Below, piece after piece: positions 34,123 to 42,539 of a stretch of 64,000 bases of DNA (position 1 is its first letter; each line of letters opens with the position of its first letter). Both the position numbers and the translations under genes were made by a program. A model generated the notes under the pieces. The model was not told the DNA's origin. It made no database searches and saw nothing but the letters and a program-made list of their open reading frames with translations. Origin of the DNA: Suillus spraguei (taxonomy: Eukaryota > Basidiomycota > Agaricomycetes > Boletales > Suillaceae); the NCBI GenBank assembly GCA_016800925.1, contig JABCPU010000002.1, forward strand, positions 682,001 through 746,000. Direction: 5' to 3'.

Positions 34123-34286
34123 GGGGTTGTCACGAATTCCAAATACAAATCATTACTCTTTCCTCAATTTCCCTAAAGCGTCTAAACCCAGCGCTAAGAC
34201 AAACACAAACTCCATTGAAATCCCTATAACCGCTTCTATAACCGAACTTCCTGATGAAGACGAAGAGATCTTTTATGATGCTATCG

Positions 34287-34316
34287 GATAAGATAAGATA
34301 AGATAGTGTCACGTGA
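34287..34316 (+). promoter_or_regulatory. LTR control block: four tandem GATA sites plus E-box palindrome
   Basis: GATA starts at 34287, 34292, 34297 and 34302 (5 bp period), followed by TCACGTGA, which contains CACGTG. Fungal GATA factors act in nitrogen and iron control and CACGTG is a bHLH site. The same block is in the 3' LTR at 40357-40386. Confidence 0.5.
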
Positions 34317-34476
34317 TCTTAGAACCTTCTAGAATATGATGTCATAACAATGTCACAATCATCACATCGTACGATTCTCATTTCTATTTTATGATTGGCT
34401 AGTAGTTTCAAACTCAGTTTATATCTCAGTTTCAATATGTGTATATAGTTAGCTAGTTTCGCTGTAGTAGTTCTTT

Positions 34477-34487
34477 AGTTCAAACCT
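34477..34487 (+). promoter_or_regulatory. Predicted RNA 5' end and self-primer (AGTTCAAACCT)
   Basis: These 11 bases are exactly complementary to 34606-34616, just after the LTR. They lie about 30 bp after a TATA box, so they should be the first bases of the element's RNA, as in Tf1. Confidence 0.65.
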
Positions 34488-34605
34488 CTTGTATCTACAC
34501 CTGTAGCAATCCAAGACGTCCTTGCTCCTCTTTCTTTCTGTGACAACCTTAGTTTGAGTCCTAGTCTCTGCCCTAGCGTTAATTCGTTTTGTGGGTTGTG
34601 ACATT

Positions 34606-34616
34606 AGGTTTGAACT
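34606..34616 (+). other. Primer-binding site (AGGTTTGAACT), self-priming type
   Basis: Lies two bases after the 5' LTR. It is the reverse complement of the LTR segment 34477-34487 over exactly 11 bases, and the match stops on both sides. I see no tRNA 3' end match. Confidence 0.65.
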
Positions 34617-35380
34617 TTAGGAGACTCCGACTCGCATACCGCTGCATACTTTTCTTTTGGATTCCTCTTCAACGATAGTACCGTTGTAGACGACTCTCAA
34701 AAGTCTCTTATCATCTTCTGTACGCGTCTGTAAAGGCACTCGCACTTGCAGGCTAGTACAAAACGTTTTGTCTTGCCCGACCCTAAAAAAGTCGCGATCT
34801 TTCTTCTCCCCTTTGCTCATTTGAGCGCATTTCTACCAATAGTCTTTTGTAGTTAGTAGACCTCTACCAGGCCCAGCCTTACATTGCTGCTGCCAGTAGA
34901 CGGTGGACGAGCAACATTAGGTGTTCGATCCGTGACCTCAGTGCTGGCCCAAGACCCTGCCTGCTGAGCTCTACGATAGTTTCCTTTTTTACGATAGTTT
35001 TCTCTTCATACGATAGAAGGTCTAGTCTTCTTCGAAGTATTTAGTGGAATTGCCTCGTTGTCCAAGATAGACTGGTCGCTTGTAAGCTTCGGCTGGAAGA
35101 GCACCGTGTCCCTCGAGTTTTTCCCACTTGGAAGATCACAAAAACCTTTTACTATAGTTTTCTTAGTCAGTAAATAGGGAAGCGCCTAGTTGGGTTGACT
35201 AAAGAACCCTTTAGGACCTGAGTACGTGGTAGATCCGATCAGATATCGGGGACCGCTCAGTTTTCCATTTACATACTTCTTTTCCCATCTCCTCTTCACC
35301 ATCTTTCCTTTTCGGGTTGACCGTTACGACTAGTCAACCACAGACATCAGTAAATCGGGTTCCAGAAAACAACTGGTACT

Positions 35381-36418
35381 ATGTCTGCTCCCGCCACTAC
35401 CATTCACAATGAACAAGCTTTGGCTGAGTACATCGCAAATGCTATCAATGTTGTGATTGCTCCAGTCCAAGAGCAAGTTCAAAGGCTCAGGAATATGAAC
35501 GACGTCCTACAAGACCAGAACGAAAAACTCCATGAAGAACTTCGTCAATATAGGGAAAGAATTGATGAACTGGAAGCAAAACCAACATCAACAGGAGGAA
35601 CTCCCAAAATTGCGAAGCCAACAGAGTTCACTGGAGGAAAAGACTCCATCGATGTCGAAACATTCCTGGCACAAGTATCCCTTTACCTCACACAATACCC
35701 CAACGCAACGCAACAACAACATCTCAGCTTAATGTTGTCTTATCTTAAGGGAAATGCCGGAAAATGGGCAGAACCTTACGTTAAGAAACAAGCTGCAGGA
35801 GAATTGGACTTCAATGAATTCTTAGAGGAGTTCTCACGCATGTTTAAAGATGAGAACAAAGAAGCGAAGGCCATCAGAGAATTAGAGACCCTTAGGCAAG
35901 GATCTAGTTCTGTTCCAGAATACGTTGCATCCTTCAAACAAAAGTCGGTATTCACAAACTTCTCCGACTACGACCTCCGCCTCAAACTCCGATCTGGTCT
36001 ACAAACCCGGATCAAAGAACAACTCGCTCATGTTGCGCTCAAAGACAAGAATACTCTCAACAAACTGATTGAAAGAGCAGTAGAAATTGGGCAAAACTTT
36101 GAAGAGTTGGACGCAGAGAAGAAGCGAAACACCTGGTGGACTCCCAAGTCTAACAGTGGAGTTCCTTCTTCATCAAGGGCTGGACCCAGTAACAGTGACG
36201 CTATGGATGTCGACTCCGGAAGGCAAAAGACTTCCCCCAAACCGCAAGGAAAGCCTGGTGCTTTTAAATGTTACAGATGCGGTGGAGAAGGCCACATGGC
36301 TAGGAACTGTAAAGAAGCGCCAAAACCAGCGCAAGTGAAGGCATCGTCTGCTGAAGAAGAAACCGCGCCTAAATGGTTCAAGGACTGGTTATCCTCCAAA
36401 GAAGGCAAGGGTTTTTAG
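35381..36418 (+). CDS. gag: Gag polyprotein of the Gypsy element
   Basis: 345 residues from ATG 35381 to TAG 36418. A coiled coil (VQRLRNMNDVLQDQNEKLHE) and the retrotrans-Gag region (EFTGGKDSIDVETFLAQVSL, WAEPYVKKQAAG, FNEFLEEFSRMFKDENKEAK) precede a nucleocapsid zinc knuckle CYRCGGEGHMARNC (CX2CX4HX4C) at about nt 36271-36312. It forms the virus-like particle. The last codons sit on a -1 slippery heptamer, G GGT TTT, followed directly by the TAG stop, and Pol begins in the -1 frame. Confidence 0.93.
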   Translation: MSAPATTIHNEQALAEYIANAINVVIAPVQEQVQRLRNMNDVLQDQNEKLHEELRQYRERIDELEAKPTSTGGTPKIAKPTEFTGGKDSIDVETFLAQVSLYLTQYPNATQQQHLSLMLSYLKGNAGKWAEPYVKKQAAGELDFNEFLEEFSRMFKDENKEAKAIRELETLRQGSSSVPEYVASFKQKSVFTNFSDYDLRLKLRSGLQTRIKEQLAHVALKDKNTLNKLIERAVEIGQNFEELDAEKKRNTWWTPKSNSGVPSSSRAGPSNSDAMDVDSGRQKTSPKPQGKPGAFKCYRCGGEGHMARNCKEAPKPAQVKASSAEEETAPKWFKDWLSSKEGKGF

Positions 36419-37422
36419 AAGGGTTGAAGTCAGAGTCTGCAGACCTAGACCCGAACAATCGATTCTCTATTCTTTCTAGTTTTTCAGATGTAACGGAAGT
36501 GTATATACGATCCAAATCAGAGCATTTTTATATTCCAATTACACTGAAAGGAAAGAACAGACAAGCAGACGTAAAAGCACTTGTGGACTGTGGTGCATCA
36601 ACATTATTTATAAGTGAAAGATTTGTGAAGAACAATGATGTCCGGTGTCGTAAATTATTGCGTCCCATACCAGTCAAGAACATTGATGGTTCCTTAAATG
36701 CCGCCGGAGCTATGACAAGATTCGCTGAAATAGGATTAAGGATTGGAGATCATGAAGAAGACAAAGCAGCCTTCATGGTTACAGACCTAGGAAGCGATGA
36801 TGTTATTATCGGTATAGATTGGCTAAGGTATCATAATCCGGAGATTGATTGGAACGCAGGACGATTTGCTCTTACACGATGCCCAATCAAATGTGAGACT
36901 AAAAAAGAAAAAAGACAAAAAAATAGAGAAAAACGAAAAACCCAAAAACAGGGTGACTTGCCAAATCTGATTCCCACGGAAGAGGAAGATGATGATGAAG
37001 GCATGGCGAAGAAGAGGGCGATGGTTGAGGAAATAGAAGATGAAGATAGTCCAAAGAATGAATGGATTAGATATAAAGCTTCTATCGCCACAGAACAAAA
37101 GGTAGCAGAGGAAGCTACTAAGAAGAAAAAGTCTGTAGAAGAAATGGTTCCAGACTGGCTTCATGATTACCTGGGTGTATTCTCAGAAGAGGAATCAAAG
37201 AGATTTCCTGAAAGAAAGAAATGGGATCATGCTATAGATCTTAAAGATGAGAATGATCTTCCACCGAATGCAAAACCGTATCCTTTATCACCCAAAGAAA
37301 TGGACACACTGAAAGATTGGTTAAAAGCCGAAACTGCATTAGGACGTATTAGAGATTCACAATCTCCTGTTGCAGCACCTTTCTTCTTTGTGGCCAAAAA
37401 GATGGCAAATTACGACCAGTAA
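36373..37422 (+). CDS. pol: Pol, first part: aspartic protease and start of reverse transcriptase
   Basis: Frame -1 relative to Gag. The protease active site is VDCGASTLFISERFV with Cys where most retropepsins have Ser or Thr, and a later partner VIIGIDWLRYH. A Lys/Glu-rich linker follows, then PDWLHDYLGVFSEEESKRFP and the pre-RT segment LPPNAKPYPLSPKEM. The frame stops at TAA 37422 just inside the RT finger motif; one base appears to be missing in CCAAAAAGATGG (37395-37401), because the next frame continues the motif at once. Confidence 0.88.
   Translation: MVQGLVILQRRQGFLEGLKSESADLDPNNRFSILSSFSDVTEVYIRSKSEHFYIPITLKGKNRQADVKALVDCGASTLFISERFVKNNDVRCRKLLRPIPVKNIDGSLNAAGAMTRFAEIGLRIGDHEEDKAAFMVTDLGSDDVIIGIDWLRYHNPEIDWNAGRFALTRCPIKCETKKEKRQKNREKRKTQKQGDLPNLIPTEEEDDDEGMAKKRAMVEEIEDEDSPKNEWIRYKASIATEQKVAEEATKKKKSVEEMVPDWLHDYLGVFSEEESKRFPERKKWDHAIDLKDENDLPPNAKPYPLSPKEMDTLKDWLKAETALGRIRDSQSPVAAPFFFVAKKMANYDQ
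36409..36415 (+). other. Putative -1 ribosomal frameshift heptamer (G GGT TTT)
   Basis: In the Gag frame the codons are AAG GGT TTT TAG. The heptamer fits X XXY YYZ. Slipping back one base reads GGG TTT TTA GAA and enters the open Pol frame (36373 onwards). A downstream RNA structure was not folded. Confidence 0.6.
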
Positions 37423-40361
37423 TGGACTATAGAAAGCTCAATGAAAAAACGGTTAAAAACGCGTACCCTTTACCGAGATCTCAAGATCTAATTGATGCTT
37501 TAACTGGTGCCACAATGTACTCCAAAATGGACGTACGATGGGGATACAATAATATTCGGATGAAAGAAGGAGACGAGTGGAAGGCAGCCTTCAAAACGCC
37601 TTTTGGTCACCATGAACCAACCGTAATGTATTTCGGGTTGACAAATTCTCCAGCAACTTTCCAGACCATGATGAATGAAATATTTAGAGATCTTATTGAT
37701 GGAAAGACGGTCGTTGTCTACATCGATGACATCTTGGTCTTTACAAATGGAAATAAGGAGCAACACCGAAAAGTCGTGCGAGAAGTACTCAAACGATTGA
37801 AAGATAATGACCTGTTCTTGAAACCAGAAAAATGTAGTTTCGAACAGTCTAAAGTCGAATTCTTAGGGTTGATCGTGGAAAAAGGCAATGTATCTATGGA
37901 CCCTGTGAAAGTAGAAGGAGTATTAAAATGGCCTGTTCCCAAATGCGTAAAAGACATACAAGCATTCATGGGTTTTGCCAACTTCTATCGAAGATTCATA
38001 TTGGGGTTCTCAGATATAGCCAGACCAATGAATGATTTGCTAAGAAAAGATGTTCCATGGAATTGGACGGAGAAACAACAAAATGCATTTGATGAATTGA
38101 AGAAAAGATTCACAGAAGCTCCGCTCCTAGTAATGCCAGACGTTGAGAAAAAGAAAAGAATAGAGACCGATGCTTCTGATTATGCATCTGGTGCAGTACT
38201 TTCTCAACAAATGGAAGATGGACTATGGCATCCTGTCGCTTATTATTCAAAGTCAATGAATGATGCAGAACGAAATTACGACATTCATGACAAAGAATTA
38301 TTAGCAATCATTCGAGCGTTAGAAGAGTGGAGGCACTATGTGCAGGGAGCACCTCAACCTGTGGAAATCTGGACCGATCATAAGAATCTCGAGTATTTCA
38401 TGACGAGTCAAAAATTGACACGAAGGCAAGCCAGATGGAGTCTGTTCCTGGCAGAGTACGAATTTACACTCCAACATAAGCCTGGTGTAGTCAATGATAA
38501 GGCCGATCGTCTGTCTCGGAGATCAGACCACAGAGGGGGGGTAGAAAACGACAATTCTGATCGCATTTTGCTTAAACCGGAATTTTTCAAAATCAATGCT
38601 GCTAAGAGAGGCCAAGTTCTTATAGAAGGAGAAAAATCTCTTCTTAAAAAGATCAGACAAAGTACAGAACGAGAGCCTGAAGTAATGAAAGCACTAGAAA
38701 CGTTAAAAACAGCACCGGTGCAATTGCGTAGAGGAGTCGAAGAATGGAATGTTGAAGATGGATTGGTGTTATTCCGAGGATTGGTCTATGTTCCAAATGA
38801 TAAAGAAATTCGCCGAGAGATTCTAGAGTTATTCCATGACTCACCACCGGCTGGACATCCTGGACGTGCCAAAACCTTAGAATTGATTTCCAGAAACTAT
38901 TGGTGGCCAATGATGACAAAAAGTGTTCACGACTATGTAGATGGTTGCGATCGTTGCAGACAAACAAAGGTCTATCCTAGTAAACCGACGGGACCTTTAC
39001 AACCAAATGAAGTTCCAAAAGGACCTTGGCAAACGATTACATGTGACCTGATTGTGGACCTACCAAAGAGTGAAGGATGTGATAGCATTTTTGTTGTCGT
39101 TGATCGATTTACGAAACAAGCACACTTCATTCCCACCAATAAAGAAGTAGACTCGAAGGAAATTGCCGAGCTATTTTTGAAAAATGTATGGAAACATCAT
39201 GGAACACCAAAGAAAGTGATTTCGGATAGAGGAACACAGTTCGTATCAAAATTTATGGGACAAATGTCAAAAAGATTAGGCACAAAATGGTCTGCTTCGA
39301 CCGCCTATCATCCCCATACAGACGGACAAACAGAACGCGTAAATCAAGAAGTTGAACAATATTTACGCCTGTTTACCTCTTATAGACAAAATGATTGGGT
39401 ATCTTGGTTGCCGATTGCAGAATTCTCGCATAATAACGCAGTCACAGTCACCGGTCATAGCCCTTTCAAAGTTCTATATGGATATAATCCAGAATTCACG
39501 ATATCTCCTAATTCCAACTCCCGTATTCCTGTTGCCGATGAAAGAGTGGATCAAATGAAAGAAGCAAGAGATGATGCGGAAAATACTTTGAAACTAGTCA
39601 ATGAACGAATGAAACGGTTCTATGACAAAGGAGTAAAAGACGCACCACAGTATAAAAAGGGAGACAAAGTCTGGCTAGACGCGAAAAACATTAAACAACG
39701 TCGTCCAAGTCAAAAACTGTCAGATCGTCGTCTTGGGCCCTTTGAAATACTAGAGAAGATTGGCGAGGTGAACTACAAATTGAAATTACCGGCAAATTAT
39801 CAGATCCATCCGGTTTTTCACGTTCAATTACTCACCCCATACTATGCATCTCAAATGATCCCTCATTCTCAACCCACCCGACCACCTCCTGACATAGTTG
39901 ACGATCAGGAAGAATTTGTTGTAGAAGAAGTATTAGATAGCCGATTATTCCGAGGAAAGCTGCAATACCGAGTAAAATGGGAAGGATATCCGATAGAAGA
40001 ATCGACATGGGAACCAGAAGAAAACGTAAAGAATTCCCCGATTCTTATAGCAGAATTTCATAAAAAGAATCCCACGGCGGCTAAAACCAAAAGAATTCAA
40101 GGTTCTATACTTAATTCGGAAGATTTCAAGAAATGGAGAACACGTAACATCAGACCTTCATACATTCGCGATGACGCTCATCCTAGAGAGGGGGTAATGT
40201 CACGAATTCCAAATACAAATCATTACTCTTTCCTCAATTTCCCTAAAGCGTCTAAACCCAGCGCTAAGACAAACACAAACTCCATTGAAATCCCTATAAC
40301 CGCTTCTATAACCGAACTTCCTGATGAAGACGAAGAGATCTTTTATGATGCTATCGGATAA
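37422..40361 (+). CDS. pol: Pol, second part: reverse transcriptase, RNase H, integrase, chromodomain
   Basis: Open frame of 979 codons. RT has MDYRKLNEKTVKNAYPLP, PFGHHEP and the catalytic VVYIDDILVFT. RNase H starts at IETDASDYASGAVLSQ. Integrase has the HHCC zinc region (HPGRAKTLELISRNYWWP, CDRCRQTK), DLIVDLP, VVVDRFTKQAHFIP, ISDRGTQFVS and the Glu in GQTERVNQE. The GPY/F segment RLGPFEILEKIGEVNYKLKLP follows. A chromodomain ends it: FVVEEVLDSRLFRGKLQYRV then KWEGYPIEESTWEPEENV. The chromodomain marks it as a chromovirus and usually directs integration to histone marks. The last 55 codons lie inside the 3' LTR. Confidence 0.93.
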   Translation: MDYRKLNEKTVKNAYPLPRSQDLIDALTGATMYSKMDVRWGYNNIRMKEGDEWKAAFKTPFGHHEPTVMYFGLTNSPATFQTMMNEIFRDLIDGKTVVVYIDDILVFTNGNKEQHRKVVREVLKRLKDNDLFLKPEKCSFEQSKVEFLGLIVEKGNVSMDPVKVEGVLKWPVPKCVKDIQAFMGFANFYRRFILGFSDIARPMNDLLRKDVPWNWTEKQQNAFDELKKRFTEAPLLVMPDVEKKKRIETDASDYASGAVLSQQMEDGLWHPVAYYSKSMNDAERNYDIHDKELLAIIRALEEWRHYVQGAPQPVEIWTDHKNLEYFMTSQKLTRRQARWSLFLAEYEFTLQHKPGVVNDKADRLSRRSDHRGGVENDNSDRILLKPEFFKINAAKRGQVLIEGEKSLLKKIRQSTEREPEVMKALETLKTAPVQLRRGVEEWNVEDGLVLFRGLVYVPNDKEIRREILELFHDSPPAGHPGRAKTLELISRNYWWPMMTKSVHDYVDGCDRCRQTKVYPSKPTGPLQPNEVPKGPWQTITCDLIVDLPKSEGCDSIFVVVDRFTKQAHFIPTNKEVDSKEIAELFLKNVWKHHGTPKKVISDRGTQFVSKFMGQMSKRLGTKWSASTAYHPHTDGQTERVNQEVEQYLRLFTSYRQNDWVSWLPIAEFSHNNAVTVTGHSPFKVLYGYNPEFTISPNSNSRIPVADERVDQMKEARDDAENTLKLVNERMKRFYDKGVKDAPQYKKGDKVWLDAKNIKQRRPSQKLSDRRLGPFEILEKIGEVNYKLKLPANYQIHPVFHVQLLTPYYASQMIPHSQPTRPPPDIVDDQEEFVVEEVLDSRLFRGKLQYRVKWEGYPIEESTWEPEENVKNSPILIAEFHKKNPTAAKTKRIQGSILNSEDFKKWRTRNIRPSYIRDDAHPREGVMSRIPNTNHYSFLNFPKASKPSAKTNTNSIEIPITASITELPDEDEEIFYDAIG
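40185..40194 (+). other. Polypurine tract of the Gypsy element
   Basis: AGAGAGGGGG ends three bases before the 3' LTR and would prime plus-strand DNA synthesis. It lies within the Pol coding frame. Confidence 0.75.
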
Positions 40362-40673
40362 GATAAGATAAGATAGTGTCACGTGATCTTAGAACCTTCT
40401 AGAATATGATGTCATAACAATGTCACAATCATCACATCGTACGATTCTCATTTCTATTTTATGATTGGCTAGTAGTTTCAAACTCAGTTTATATCTCAGT
40501 TTCAATATGTGTATATAGTTAGCTAGTTTCGCTGTAGTAGTTCTTTAGTTCAAACCTCTTGTATCTACACCTGTAGCAATCCAAGACGTCCTTGCTCCTC
40601 TTTCTTTCTGTGACAACCTTAGTTTGAGTCCTAGTCTCTGCCCTAGCGTTAATTCGTTTTGTGGGTTGTGACA
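40198..40673 (+). repeat. 3' LTR of the Gypsy element
   Basis: 476 bp, offset by a constant 6070 bp from the 5' LTR with no difference noticed by eye. It is followed by the target duplication GGGGT at 40674-40678. The Pol stop codon (40359-40361) lies inside it. Confidence 0.92.
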
Positions 40674-40678
40674 GGGGT

Positions 40679-41495
40679 CTGTGGCCTATATGCACATCAG
40701 AAAATAATTGAATAAAAAAACAAAAAACATTACTGCTGATCGGCCTGACACCACTCGTTCAGATGGTAATGGATGCCATGGTATGGCACTAACAGTGCAT
40801 CACATGTATTAAAGCCAGCATCCGCAAGCAGGTATTTGCCTGGGGGTAAGGCAAAATCATGCGCACACACATCATTCCAGAGTGCACCATTGGCAACAGA
40901 GCCATCCCAGCCACAAAGTGAGTATATAAATAAAAAATCATGGTTGCATGCAAAGAGACAGTTGTGGGATAAAAATCCCTTATGGTTGCACATGGTGGCA
41001 TGCTGGCTGGCTGAGGCAAAGACTTGAATGTGTGTGCCATCTACAGCACCAATACATTGATCAAAAAAGTGAAAACGAGGGTCATCCTGAATTTTGGAGG
41101 ATAGGGGAGTCCCTATTGTGGGTAAGCGGACTTGTGATGAATAGAATATGTCATCCAAGAAAAAGTCAAGCAAGTGTTTGAAGTACCTGATACACAGTAG
41201 AATATTAATACAACTCAGACAATGGCTGAGTACTCACCTGGCAATGGTATCAGGGGAACACTGAAATCATTCACCAAGATGGCAAGTTGAAAGCCCAGTA
41301 ACACAGGCATATAAAAAAAATCCCCAGTTGTTCTTCTACTGAGATGCCGTTGCAAGACCATTGGATACCATTTTGTTGCAAAATCTTCACCAGCGCTTCA
41401 AAGACTTCAAGGCTGACACCAAGATTGTGGTGGATTCTGTCAGGGTGACCTGTCATAAGCTCATGAATCCATGCTTCACCAGTCAAAGCTGACAT
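40679..41495 (-). pseudogene. Harbinger DDE transposase, N-terminal and catalytic part
   Basis: Starts MSALTGEAWIHELMTGHPDR at 41495 and runs left. After VEEQLGIF the frame must shift in a run of eight T, giving LYACVTGLSTCHLGE, then an in-frame TGA, then FQCSPDTIARYFKHLLDFF across a short intron (acceptor TATCAG). The catalytic domain is intact: CIGAVDGTHIQVFAS (first Asp), CGWDGSVANGALWNDV, YLLADAGFN (second Asp) and VPYHGIHYHLNEW. A last intron (GTAATG...ATATAG) joins it to the exon cut by the Gypsy element, continuing at 34122. The frame shift and the stop make it inactive. Confidence 0.82.
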
Positions 41496-41699
41496 GTGGT
41501 ATGGAATGCGTGCGTTTGTAGGTAGGAATAATAGATGGTATAGATGTACAACTTGTGCAACAATGCAGACAATGATAAAAACAAGTCGGCATCAACAGCG
41601 ATCTGTATGCAATCGCTGTAGTGAGAGATCCATTGTGGGTGTTGTACTGAGTCAGTATGCTGGACAGATATTGTCTATGATGGTGGTATGAAAGGCATC

Positions 41700-41815
41700 G
41701 ATAACGGATATGTGCCAACTCTTCCGAAGGTCATGGGAGCAGAGTCACATGACATCAAAGTTGAATTTCAATTTGAATTTCTCAATTGAAATTTGTGTCC
41801 AGACAGCCTGAAAGT
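41700..41815 (-). repeat. Right inverted terminal region of the Harbinger element
   Basis: Reverse complement matches 30385-30500, for example GACATCAAAGTTGAATTTC and GTGTCCAGACAG here. It has an extra AT-rich palindromic stretch around 41765-41790 (TTCAATTTGAATTTCTCAATTG) not in the left copy. Confidence 0.75.
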
Positions 41816-41879
41816 TCCAAACCTGTCTGGATGTGTTTGAACTGTTCCTACATCTGTATCAATGCATGTCTATTAGCGA

Positions 41880-42310
41880 TGTCTGACTTCATCGGTAATC
41901 TACTCGATGTTTCGGTAAGCTCACTGTCCATCATTATTCAGATTATAATCTAATTTATGTCCAGAACCTATCTTTGGGATCCTCATTCAGGTACTTGATT
42001 ACATGGCAACAATATGTTCAAGGTGCATCACATTTTGCTAATCTCTTACCACAAATTTTGGTATAAATGATCTACAGGTGCAATATACACTCCTCTGGCT
42101 GTGAGAATGGCATGCACACTTGGATTTGATGGCAAACTCAAAGACACTAGCGCCATTGATTGGTACAATGACTGATGCTGGCAACCAATTCCTGTCAATC
42201 ACAGGACACTACATTAATGCTCCTATAGATGCTCCACACAAGTGGGAACTTCAATGTGAGCAGCTTTCCTTTACTCTGACATATACCATACATTCAGGTC
42301 CAGATCAGAT
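41880..42310 (+). pseudogene. hAT-like transposase relic
   Basis: Several frames together read like the N-terminal half of a fungal hAT transposase: YTPLAVRMACTLGFDGKLKD-type wording at 42085-42150, then DAGNQFLSITGHYINAPIDA and PHKWELQCEQLSFT (42175-42270), close to the hAT segment where a W-T-S stretch is followed by an ITGHWI motif. The frame is broken several times and the catalytic core is absent, so it is a dead fragment. Confidence 0.55.
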
Positions 42311-42490
42311 CCAATCCATGAACATCCAGACACCCAATCTATACAGTCCACCCATCCAATCCAGTTCACATATCCGATCCACCCATCCACTCCAATCCAT
42401 ATCCATCCATATCCGATCCATATCCATATCCAACCCAATCCATCTGTCCGATCTCATCTGCCCATCCAATCCGTGTCCATATCTGATCCA
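42297..42490. repeat. Degenerate simple repeat of ATCCAT/ATCCGATCC units
   Basis: About 190 bp built from CCATCCA, ATATCCATATCC and GATCCA words with no strict period. It directly follows the hAT-like relic. Confidence 0.65.
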
Positions 42491-42539
42491 TGCTCATATC
42501 CGAAACTATTCCTGTGCACCTGCGCATTACTCCTTTTAG

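Larger units (their letters stand above)
34128..34603 (+). repeat. 5' LTR of the Gypsy element
   Basis: 476 bp. U3 holds four tandem GATA sites (34287-34305) and the palindrome TCACGTGA (34309-34316). TATATAG at 34442-34448 is about 30 bp before AGTTCAAACCT (34477-34487), the predicted RNA start. Confidence 0.92.
34128..40673 (+). mobile_element. Gypsy-type LTR retrotransposon, chromovirus (Tf1/sushi-like), young
   Basis: 6546 bp element with 476 bp LTRs (TGTCAC...TGTGACA), TSD GGGGT on both sides, a self-complementary primer-binding site, Gag with zinc knuckle, Pol with protease, reverse transcriptase, RNase H, integrase and chromodomain, and a polypurine tract AGAGAGGGGG at 40185-40194. 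The LTRs are equal in length and I saw no difference between them, so insertion was recent. Pol has one frame break at 37395-37401. Confidence 0.95.
30300..41830. mobile_element. PIF/Harbinger-type DNA transposon, decayed, split by a Gypsy element
   Basis: Inverted terminal regions at about 30385-30500 and 41700-41815 enclose a rightward Myb/SANT-like ORF (from 30508) and a leftward DDE transposase (41495 to 33876). This two-gene layout is that of PIF/Harbinger elements. A Gypsy retrotransposon (34128-40673) interrupts the transposase. The exact ends and the 3 bp target duplication could not be fixed by eye, so the outer limits are approximate. Extra AT-rich DNA at 31163-32594 is probably a further insertion. 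Confidence 0.75.
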
